Program-made: the position numbers and the translations under genes
Source of the DNA: Shinella zoogloeoides
Lineage (GTDB): Bacteria > Pseudomonadota > Alphaproteobacteria > Rhizobiales > Rhizobiaceae
DNA: 64,000 bases
Assembly: GCF_020883495.1 (NCBI RefSeq)
Contig: NZ_CP086610.1
Span: 3,427,001-3,491,000 of the forward strand
Direction: 5' to 3'
The notes under the pieces: model-generated
Told to the model about the DNA's origin: nothing
What the model saw: the letters and a program-made list of their open reading frames with translations, nothing else
Database searches by the model: none
Shown here: positions 16,444 through 22,981 of the stretch, one piece after another
How positions within the stretch are numbered: position 1 is the stretch's first letter
How the letters are laid out: every line of letters begins with the position of its first letter

Positions 16444-16987
16444 GTTTCTCCAGGACCTTCTGCATCGCGGCTGGCTCCACGGTGATCTGCTGGCCTGTCG
16501 CGTCGCTGCACGAGGCCGAGAGCTCGGCCGCCATCAGCGCCGCCGCACGCGCGGGCCAGTTCACCCATGCGTCCCGTTCCTCCCGCGCCAGCCGGAACAC
16601 CAGCGCCAGCGCGCGGGCCCGCTCGATCAACTCCCCCTTCAGCTTCTGGAGCCTGATGCGCCGTTCCTGCGCCTTCAGCACCTCGTTCGCGGTCTTCGCC
16701 TGCAGGAAGGTCGTGCCGCCGCCGACCGCCGGCACCGCCAGACCCTGTTCGCGGAGCGTGTCGCCGACAGCTGCCACCGCCGCCTCGGGCACCGGCTTGA
16801 GCTTCGGCGCGGGCGGCTTGCGGGTCTTGGACGGGTCGGTCGTCTCGGCACGTCTGGCGTCGCTGGCGGCCGCGTTGATGCTGCCGTCGGGATAGAGGAC
16901 CAGCCGCTCGGCGGCCTTGGCCTTCTGGATCGCGCCCCGCGACAGCCCGACATGCGCGGCGTACTGGCGCTCGCTCATGCCCTGCAT
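16391..16987 (-). CDS. Terminase small subunit (Nu1-like)
   Basis: The 198-residue protein has an N-terminal helix-turn-helix (SERQYAAHVGLSRGAIQKA), a Pro/Ala linker, and a helical C-terminal half. This matches DNA-recognition subunits of lambda-type terminases. It is the first gene of the late operon, immediately upstream of and overlapping the large subunit. ATG 16987 or ATG 16978 could be the start. Confidence 0.82.
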   Translation of the reverse strand: MQGMSERQYAAHVGLSRGAIQKAKAAERLVLYPDGSINAAASDARRAETTDPSKTRKPPAPKLKPVPEAAVAAVGDTLREQGLAVPAVGGGTTFLQAKTANEVLKAQERRIRLQKLKGELIERARALALVFRLAREERDAWVNWPARAAALMAAELSASCSDATGQQITVEPAAMQKVLEKHVRAHLDELAEVRPDFR

Positions 16988-17018
16988 CGACGGCTCCGAT
17001 TATCATTCAGATTCATGT

Positions 17019-17037
17019 GCTTATCGAGTTGATAAGC
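17019..17037. promoter_or_regulatory. Inverted repeat GCTTATC-N5-GATAAGC in divergent promoter region
   Basis: A perfect 7-base dyad lies in the 112-base space between the divergent terminase gene (start 16987, minus) and the 90-residue gene at 17100 (plus). Its placement suggests an operator for a phage regulator controlling late transcription; a partial half-site (GATTATC) lies 20 bases to the left. The protein that would bind it is not identified. Confidence 0.5.
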
Positions 17038-17099
17038 GGCGCCACCGGAGCGAACGTCCATCCCACAAGGACGATGCAACTCACCACGGAGCCACCACG

Positions 17100-17372
17100 A
17101 TGACCACCCGCCTGAACCCGATCACCACCCCGCGCCACGAACTCCGCGCCGAGAAGGTGCGCCGGAACAAGGAAGCCGCGCTCGCGGCCTTCATCGGCAA
17201 GAAGGCCGAGATCGACGAGATGCTCGCCCGCCTGCAGGCGCTCAGCGACGACCATTTCAACTGCGCCCCCGACGAGGCGGGCTGGGCCATGGTCGGCACC
17301 CTCGAACACTACGCCAGCCTCCTGAAGCGCATCACCGACAGCGCCTTCGGCGAGGGCGAGCACGCTCGCTGA
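17100..17372 (+). CDS. Small phage protein of unknown function
   Basis: The 90-residue protein starts MTTRLNPITTPRHELRAEKV and is highly charged and helical, with a RRNKEAALAAFIGKKAEIDEM segment that could form a coiled coil. I do not recognise a named domain. It is transcribed away from the terminase gene and towards the DUF3489 gene. The ATG was chosen because the frame upstream of it overlaps the divergent promoter region. Confidence 0.6.
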   Translation: MTTRLNPITTPRHELRAEKVRRNKEAALAAFIGKKAEIDEMLARLQALSDDHFNCAPDEAGWAMVGTLEHYASLLKRITDSAFGEGEHAR

Positions 17373-17467
17373 TCTCCGGCACTGCCGGAACTCCCGCCGC
17401 GCGCCCTGCGTGGCTCGGGGTCGTAGAAGGCGCCGCATGACGCGAGCCCGAATACGGAGCCGACCCC

Positions 17468-18040
17468 ATGACCAAGCTTTCCGACACCCAAGCCATGATC
17501 CTGAGCGCCGCCGCCCAGCGGCCCGAGCGCATTGCCCTGCCGCTGCCCGAGAGCCTGCGCGGCGGCGCCGCCGCCAAGGTGGTCGGCGCGCTGCTCGCCA
17601 AGGGCTTCCTGCAGGAGGTCGACGCCGACATGCGCAAGGGCGAACCCGTCTGGCGCGAGAGCGGCGACGGCCATGGAGTCACACTGGTCGCCACCGCCGC
17701 AGGGTTCGCCGCCATCGGCATCGAGACCGAGGACGCGAACCCCGCGCCTGTGGGCGCGACTGACGCGCCGACAGAGGAGCCAGCGCCGGAGGCCGCCACC
17801 GGCACCGAGACCACGCCCAAGGCGCGCACGCCGCGCGAGGGCACCAAGCAGGCGACCCTGATCGCCATGCTGCGCGCGCCGGACGGCGCGACCATCGAGG
17901 AGATCATGGCCGCGACTGGCTGGCAGTCGCACACGGTGCGCGGCGCGATGGCCGGGGCCCTGAAGAAGAAGCTCGGGCTCGAAGTGACCTCGGAGAAGGT
18001 CGAGAACCGGGGGCGGGTCTATCGGCTTCCGGCAGCCTGA
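17468..18040 (+). CDS. DUF3489 domain protein
   Basis: This 190-residue protein has an N-terminal winged-helix-like half (LSDTQAMILSAAAQRP, LLAKGFLQEV), a Pro/Ala/Glu linker around residues 90-120, and a C-terminal DUF3489 domain (GTKQATLIAMLRAPDGATIEEI, ATGWQSHTVRGAMAGALKKKLGL) that looks like a second winged helix. It is probably DNA-binding and regulatory, but its target is unknown. A strong terminator follows at 18062. Confidence 0.8.
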   Translation: MTKLSDTQAMILSAAAQRPERIALPLPESLRGGAAAKVVGALLAKGFLQEVDADMRKGEPVWRESGDGHGVTLVATAAGFAAIGIETEDANPAPVGATDAPTEEPAPEAATGTETTPKARTPREGTKQATLIAMLRAPDGATIEEIMAATGWQSHTVRGAMAGALKKKLGLEVTSEKVENRGRVYRLPAA

Positions 18041-18061
18041 TCGCACGCACAAGAACTCAGG

Positions 18062-18090
18062 CCGCCGCCCCGACTGGGCGGCGGTTTCTC
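18062..18090. terminator. Rho-independent terminator after DUF3489 gene
   Basis: CCGCCGCCC (18062-18070), a 5-base loop and GGGCGGCGG (18076-18084) are followed by TTTCTC on the plus strand. It separates the rightward DUF3489 gene from the leftward gene ending at 18089. Confidence 0.8.
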
Positions 18091-18286
18091 ATTGCCACGA
18101 GAGCAGATCGCGGGCGGCTGCTTGAAGGATATCTTGCGCCATGCGTGGCTCGCAGGTGTAGATGCCACCAGCTTCCGGTTCGCCGACATGCTCCGCGAAC
18201 CAGTTCCGACCCTCGTCCGAAATCGGACGCAGGACGACGATGGTCCCGTGATCGTTGATCTCGATATGTTGCCAGCCTTCGGACAT
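18089..18286 (-). CDS. Small phage hypothetical protein
   Basis: This 65-residue acidic protein starts MSEGWQHIEINDHGTIVV and contains RNWFAEHVGEP. No family is recognised with confidence, although similar small proteins sit near methyltransferases in alphaproteobacterial prophages. It is the last gene of the leftward early block. Confidence 0.55.
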   Translation of the reverse strand: MSEGWQHIEINDHGTIVVLRPISDEGRNWFAEHVGEPEAGGIYTCEPRMAQDILQAAARDLLSWQ

Positions 18287-18330
18287 GCACCAATGCTACC
18301 AGCGGGATAGCCGATCCGCCAGCAGCCGCA

Positions 18331-18546
18331 TCAGGCCCGCCGCAGCCGTTCGAACAGTCGCCGCAGGACGTAGGACCGCGCGATGCTCACCACCGTGAAC
18401 ACCGCGCCCATCTTCAGGTTCTGCGCCAGAGTCGTGTGCAGCCCGAAGACCGGGAAGATCAGGATCTGCGTCACGACCGCGACGCCGTAGCCGACGATCA
18501 CGTTGGCGACGGACTCGACCAGCGACATGAGGCGGGTCTGCTTCAT
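18331..18546 (-). CDS. DUF7220-like small membrane protein
   Basis: The 71-residue protein begins MKQTRLMSLVESVANVIVGY and contains two hydrophobic stretches (GYGVAVVTQILIFPVF and MGAVFTVVSIARSY) ending in a basic tail, a pattern known from short phage membrane proteins of the DUF7220 type. Its function is unknown. It directly follows the cytosine methyltransferase gene. Confidence 0.7.
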   Translation of the reverse strand: MKQTRLMSLVESVANVIVGYGVAVVTQILIFPVFGLHTTLAQNLKMGAVFTVVSIARSYVLRRLFERLRRA

Positions 18547-19160
18547 GTCGCCGCCTCATCCATCGGCCAGCAATTCAGCCGCGAGAGTTCGCAGCGCATG
18601 CGCTGCAACCAGCGGGACCACGCCGTTGCCACAGAGGCGAAGCCGGTCCACCCGGTGGGCCAGCCCATCAGCGCCTCGACGAACAGCGGGTTCAAGGTCC
18701 GGCGCGGCTCGCAGGTATCGCTCCCAGCCAGCGGCGTCACCAGGACCTGGCGGCCAAGCAGGCCGTTCACCGGGGTGTTCGCGAGGCTCGTCGCCCCGTC
18801 CTTGTGATCGCGCGCCGTCGGCGTCATCCACATCCCGGCTGCATGGGTCAGGTCTGCTGTCCGCCGGTTGCCCGCGCTCGGCTTGCATCCGTCGTTCGCC
18901 ATCGGCGTCGGCCAGTCCCGCGCCATCCGGTCCAGACCCTTCTCGTCGCGCCTGTCGCCACCCCGGTTGCGGAAGCTGTCGATCTGCGGCGTCGGCCACA
19001 TCGCGGCTATCGTCGCGAGGTTCATGCCGTGCTGGACCGCAGCCTGCGATGGCGTCGGTTTCGTTTGCCGGTTCTCGTTGGCGCTGGCCCTCGGCGTCGG
19101 CCAGAGCCGCAGCAGTTCCGTCCGGTTCCCTCCACTCGACCGGGTACCAGAGCAGGCGCG
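18543..19160 (-). other. Second open frame inside the cytosine methyltransferase (WPTP-repeat frame)
   Basis: In the +1 frame relative to the methyltransferase, the same DNA reads as a long open frame containing repeated WPTP units (for example LWPTPRASANE, MWPTPQIDS, DWPTPMANDG) and ending in LNPLFVEALMGWPTGWTGF. From memory, tails of this kind occur as the real C-terminus of other phage methyltransferases. It is listed as a possible alternative tail, not as a separate gene. Confidence 0.4.
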
Positions 19161-19737
19161 CGGGGTCGGCCAGCTCGTCCCCCTCGCGGATGGCGAGGAT
19201 GAACAGCCGCTCCCGCTTGTGGGGCGCGCCGACTTCCGCCGCCGTAAAGAGGCCTGCCGCAAGGCGGTAGCCCATGCCGACCAGTCCTGCGGCGACTTCG
19301 GGGAAGCCGAGGCGGAGATGATGGGCGACGTTCTCGAGGAAGACGAAGGGCGGCCGGACCTCGCCGATGACGCGGGCGACATGCGGCCAGAGGTGCCGCG
19401 GATCGTCCGCGCCCCGGCGCTTGCCCGCGACCGAGAACGGCTGGCACGGATAGCCCGCAGTGACGATGTCCACCGCGCCGCGCCACGGGCGGCCGTCGAA
19501 GGTTCCAACGTCGTCCCAGACAGGCGCTCGATCCAGGGACGCGTCCTCCATCCGCGCCACGAGAGTGGCTGCGGCGTAGGTTTCCCGTTCGACATGGCCC
19601 ACAGCACGATATCCGGGGATGGCGATGGCGAGCCCGAGGTCGAGACCGCCCGCGCCGGAGCAGATGGAGAGGCCGAAGAGGCATGCGTCTCCGGCTCCGA
19701 AAGCGCGTCCGGAGGAAGGTAAAGCCAGGTCATGCAT
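18556..19737 (-). CDS. Phage DNA cytosine-C5 methyltransferase
   Basis: This 393-residue enzyme from ATG 19737 transfers methyl groups to cytosine in DNA. Visible motifs are SICSGAGGLDLGL (motif I), GYPCQPFSVAG with the catalytic Cys (motif IV), FVFLENVAHH (motif VI), GAPHKRERLF (motif VIII) and RLCGNGVVPL (motif X). The segment between VIII and X is low-complexity, with repeated LADA-like units, and overlaps a second open frame that also looks meaningful. It follows the adenine methyltransferase gene and may protect phage DNA from host restriction. No matching restriction enzyme is visible. Confidence 0.88.
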   Translation of the reverse strand: MHDLALPSSGRAFGAGDACLFGLSICSGAGGLDLGLAIAIPGYRAVGHVERETYAAATLVARMEDASLDRAPVWDDVGTFDGRPWRGAVDIVTAGYPCQPFSVAGKRRGADDPRHLWPHVARVIGEVRPPFVFLENVAHHLRLGFPEVAAGLVGMGYRLAAGLFTAAEVGAPHKRERLFILAIREGDELADPARLLWYPVEWREPDGTAAALADAEGQRQREPANETDAIAGCGPARHEPRDDSRDVADAADRQLPQPGWRQARREGSGPDGAGLADADGERRMQAERGQPADSRPDPCSRDVDDADGARSQGRGDEPREHPGERPAWPPGPGDAAGWERYLRAAPDLEPAVRRGADGLAHRVDRLRLCGNGVVPLVAAHALRTLAAELLADG

Positions 19738-19738
19738 G

Positions 19739-21115
19739 TCACGCGGCGGTCTTGCGCTTTCGCGCGGGTTCGGGGGCGGCGTCCGTAGCCGGGGGATCGG
19801 CGGGGGCTTCGGCATCGTCGCCCAGCCGCTCGGTCCTCACCTGCGCGAAGGTCCGACCGTCACCGTCGAGGATCGCGTCGCGGCCGGTCTCGGCCTGCCA
19901 GCGTTCGACGGCAACGTCGACATAGGCCGGGCTGATCTCCATCGCGAAGACCCGGCGGCCATTCGCTTGGCCCGCCATGATCTGCGAACCCGAGCCCGAA
20001 AAGGGCTCGTAGCAGAGGCCGCCCCGCGCCACATGCTGGCGCATCGGGATCCCGAACGCGTCCAGTGGTTTCGGGGTCGGGTGATCGGGGCGCTCGTCCT
20101 TGGCGAAAGACGGCATCTCCCAGGTCGATGGCAGCGTCTGCTCTGCCACCTTCGGCGGGCGGTTCGGGCGGCGCCAGCCCATGAAGCAGGGCTCGTGTTT
20201 CCAGAGGTAATGGGAGCGGGTCAGAACCCCGCGGTCCTTCACCCAGATGATCTGCTGATGGACGAAGGCACCCGCCTTCTCCCAGCAGGCCTCGAGCATC
20301 GCCTGGCGGCGGGAGGCGTGCCAGCAGTACCAGGCCGCGTCCTCGGTGATCGCCTCGGCGACGGCGGCGGCGATAAACCCGTCGTAGAGTTCCGCGCCCT
20401 GAGAGCTGTCGTCCCAGGTCGTGCCATAGGAGGCGGACCAATCCTTGTTGCGGGTCGGATGGTTCGAGCCGTCATAGTCGACGAGATACGGCGGATCGGT
20501 CGCGAACAGCACGGCGCGCTCGCCGTTCATCAGGCGGCGCACGTCGTCATGGTTCGTGCTGTCCCCGCAAAGCAACCGGTGGTCACCAAGGATCCAGAGG
20601 TCGCCCGTGCGCGAGGCCGGATTGCGCGGCGGTTCGGGGATGGTCACCGGCGGCACGGAGCCCCCGGCGCCACCTTCTTCACCGTCCCCCTCCGGCACGA
20701 AGGCCAGCAGCTTGTCCAACTCGCCATCCGAGAAGCCGACCAGCGACAGGTCGAAATCCTCGGCCAAGAGGTCGTTCAGTTCCGCCGAAAGCAGCGCCTC
20801 GTCCCAGGTGCCTAGTTCGGTCAGCTTGTTGTCCGCGATGCGGTACGCCCGCCGCTGCGCCTCGGTCAGATGCCCGAGTACGATCACCGGCGCTTCGGTC
20901 AGCCCCAACTGCGTAGCGGCCAGCACGCGCCCGTGCCCCGCGATCAGTTCCCCGTCCTCGCCCACGAGGCACGGCACGGTCCAGCCGAACTCGGCCATGC
21001 TGGCGGCGATCTTCGCGACCTGGTCCGCGCCATGCGCTTTCGCGTTCTTCGCGTAGGGCTGGAGGCGCGACAGCGGCCACGTCTCGATCGCATCCGGGGC
21101 GAAGCTCAGCGTCAT
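19739..21115 (-). CDS. ParB-like domain / adenine-N6 DNA methyltransferase
   Basis: The 458-residue protein starts at ATG 21115. Residues about 8-105 form a ParB/sulfiredoxin-like domain (PLSRLQPYAKNAKAHG, AGHGRVLAA). The C-terminal half is an amino-methyltransferase with the catalytic DPPY (FATDPPYLVDYDG) before the AdoMet motif YEPFSGSGSQIMAG, the beta-class order. This two-domain protein is common in alphaproteobacterial prophages and is usually annotated as a site-specific DNA methyltransferase. It ends one base after the cytosine enzyme's start region. A TTG three codons upstream is an alternative start. Confidence 0.9.
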   Translation of the reverse strand: MTLSFAPDAIETWPLSRLQPYAKNAKAHGADQVAKIAASMAEFGWTVPCLVGEDGELIAGHGRVLAATQLGLTEAPVIVLGHLTEAQRRAYRIADNKLTELGTWDEALLSAELNDLLAEDFDLSLVGFSDGELDKLLAFVPEGDGEEGGAGGSVPPVTIPEPPRNPASRTGDLWILGDHRLLCGDSTNHDDVRRLMNGERAVLFATDPPYLVDYDGSNHPTRNKDWSASYGTTWDDSSQGAELYDGFIAAAVAEAITEDAAWYCWHASRRQAMLEACWEKAGAFVHQQIIWVKDRGVLTRSHYLWKHEPCFMGWRRPNRPPKVAEQTLPSTWEMPSFAKDERPDHPTPKPLDAFGIPMRQHVARGGLCYEPFSGSGSQIMAGQANGRRVFAMEISPAYVDVAVERWQAETGRDAILDGDGRTFAQVRTERLGDDAEAPADPPATDAAPEPARKRKTAA

Positions 21116-21531
21116 GGTGGGCAAGGTTCCTCGGTCGGGTGGATGCCGGTGACTTCCGGACTCCGGATGCCGGGCTGGACTCCAAGCGGGGTCCAGCGGC
21201 CACCAGCGGTGTCAGGTCGGAAGACCAGCGTTCATTGGTGTTTGCGCGGGGCGCGCGGGGCGCCGGCTTCCGGGTGGCTTCCCAAAAATCCGGCCCTGTC
21301 GCTGGCGATCTTCCGCGCTTCGCCCGCCAGCATACGAAAACGCCCAGGAAGGAACCGGAAACTGCCGTGGGCTGGACCCCGGCCGGACCCTTGCTGGATG
21401 CCGGGGTCCAGAAGGCCCCTGTCAACGCAAAAGGGAGAGCGAGCCTTCCAGCGCACTCTCCCCATCTTGCCTTCGGAATAGCACGATCATGTTGCAGATG
21501 TCGAAGGAAAAAGTGTTGCAACACATTGGAG
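21116..21531. other. 416-base stretch without a supported gene
   Basis: Several frames are open here, but none has a good ribosome site or recognisable sequence. The only structure seen is a perfect 12-base palindrome, GTGTTGCAACAC, at 21513-21524, just downstream of the DUF6362 gene stop. It could be a protein-binding site. Confidence 0.4.
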
Positions 21532-21912
21532 TCACTGCGCATTCAGGCGCGCAGCGATCTTGGTCAGCGCCAACTGCCAACGCCGCCATGCGGTCGTGCG
21601 GTCGCACCCCAGTTCGCCGCTGATCTGCTTCCACGGCACGCGGGCGGCACGAGACCAGACCAGCTTGCGCTCCGCCTCCTCGATCCAGAGCACCCAGTCG
21701 AAGGTCTGCTCGAGCCGGGTGATCGCGGCGGCCGAGGGCCAGACCCGCATCGGCTGCGGCTCCATCGCCGCGATCTCGCGGCTGGTGCGCACAATGTCGG
21801 GCCAGGTGTTGAAGTAGCCCAGCGCCTTCACCGGCGGCAGCTTGCGCAGGGTACGGAACGCCTCCTCGAAATGATCGGCGACGCAGTCGGCGGTCCATTC
21901 CCGATCAGCCAT
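21532..21912 (-). CDS. DUF6362 family phage protein
   Basis: The 126-residue protein from ATG 21912 (MADREWTADCVADHFEEAF) contains RTLRKLPPVKALGYFNTWPD and a C-terminal helix-turn-helix-like part (WKQISGELGCDRTTAWRRW). This matches the DUF6362 pattern of alphaproteobacterial phages. A DNA-binding role is likely but untested. The start overlaps the small gene upstream; the frame before the ATG is shadow. Confidence 0.75.
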   Translation of the reverse strand: MADREWTADCVADHFEEAFRTLRKLPPVKALGYFNTWPDIVRTSREIAAMEPQPMRVWPSAAAITRLEQTFDWVLWIEEAERKLVWSRAARVPWKQISGELGCDRTTAWRRWQLALTKIAARLNAQ

Positions 21913-22105
21913 GACGCGCCTCCCTGTCGGAAGGGCGCGGGCCATAGAGCTTCTCGCCGAGCTGGCGGACCAGTTCACGCTCGGGCCAGGTGAGGCGGTC
22001 GTCATCGGCGGAGACCGCGAGGACGCCCTGTTCCTGCCAGCCCTCGCGCTTGACCTGTTCGGGATCCCGGCGTCGGCCGCCGTAGCCATGGGGATGCCAT
22101 CTCAT
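21905..22105 (-). CDS. Small phage hypothetical protein
   Basis: This 66-residue protein from ATG 22105 begins MRWHPHGYGGRRRDPEQVKR and is followed by GWQEQGVLAVSADDDRLTWPE. Similar short proteins are found between RuvC-like and DUF6362 genes in related prophages. It overlaps both neighbours by a few bases, which supports it being translated. Function unknown. Confidence 0.65.
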   Translation of the reverse strand: MRWHPHGYGGRRRDPEQVKREGWQEQGVLAVSADDDRLTWPERELVRQLGEKLYGPRPSDREARHG

Positions 22106-22641
22106 GCGACACCTCCCTTCGTCTCGATCGCCCAGAGCAGGATGGCGATGGCGTCGGCCTCGTTGTCGTCGGCCGGGCTGAAGCCGCGGGCGCGGACGGC
22201 GGCGACCATGGCGGCCTTGTCGGCATTGCCCTTGCCAGCGGCATGGCGCTTTATCGTGCCGACCGGGACGCCCTCGTAGGGCACGCCGCGCAGCTCGGCC
22301 CATGCGGTCAGCGTGGCCATGAGCCCGCCGTAGATGTGGCTGGCGTCGGTGCCTGCGTGGCGGCGGACTTCCTCGAACCAGATCGCGGCGACTGGACCGG
22401 ACAGCCGGTCGATCTCGGTCAGCCAGTTGGTGAAGCGCAGGTAGCGCATGCCGCCGCCGTCGAAGCGGCCCGGCCGCAGCGAGACGGTCCCGCTGGTGAT
22501 CAGACCGTCGTGGCCGCGGATCGCCCAGCCGGTCGAGGTGCCGAGGTCGAGCGCGAGGATGCAGCGGTTGCGGGGTGTGTCGAGCGGCAGCGATTCAAAC
22601 CTTGCGCCGTCGCAATTCGGGATCAGAGTCGGCTGAGCCAT
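22102..22641 (-). CDS. RuvC-like Holliday junction resolvase
   Basis: The 179-residue protein starts MAQPTLIPNCDGARFESLPL and has a RNase H-like fold signature: ILALDLGTSTGWAI with the first catalytic Asp, AAIWFEEV with the Glu, and DDNEADAIAILLWA with the C-terminal acidic residues. It would cut branched DNA during phage recombination or before packaging. It belongs to the leftward early operon after the primase-helicase gene. Confidence 0.82.
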   Translation of the reverse strand: MAQPTLIPNCDGARFESLPLDTPRNRCILALDLGTSTGWAIRGHDGLITSGTVSLRPGRFDGGGMRYLRFTNWLTEIDRLSGPVAAIWFEEVRRHAGTDASHIYGGLMATLTAWAELRGVPYEGVPVGTIKRHAAGKGNADKAAMVAAVRARGFSPADDNEADAIAILLWAIETKGGVA

Positions 22642-22981
22642 GATGGGTCTCCTTTGCCGGTGGCCTGTGGTGGTGGAAGACGACGGCGGTCTGGTGCTTG
22701 GCGGTACGGGGCCGCCGTCGTCGGATCGGGAAGCACAACAGACCGTCACGGCGGCGCGCGCGGCTGGCCCGGACGTATGGGAGGAGTGGCCAACCCTGTT
22801 GGGTGGCCCTCCCATACGTAGTATGGGGGTTTGACACCTAACTGTTCCGGGGAGGACAAGTGGCTGAAATCATTGCGGAATAAGACTTCACGAAGTCTTC
22901 GGGCATGAGTCAGGGACCTAACTCTTATTTGCCCGTAACCCGTTGATTTCATTGAGTGCACAGTTGGCGCTGTCATATGAG
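22642..22981. repeat. 340-base non-coding stretch with several inverted repeats
   Basis: No gene is supported here. The stretch holds a large hairpin with perfect 12-base arms (ACGTATGGGAGG at 22773-22784 with its complement at 22808-22819), a dyad AAGACTTC-AC-GAAGTCTT (22882-22899), a repeat of ATGAGTCAGG at 22905 and 22977, and a dyad CATATGAGT-N8-ACTCATATG (22974-22999) that extends into the primase-helicase stop. The cluster beside a replication gene could be an origin or operator region. Confidence 0.45.

Noticed and set aside
21139..21531. Open frames in the gap after the adenine methyltransferase
   Set aside because: No frame has a good ribosome site or a conserved-looking sequence; I left it as non-coding.
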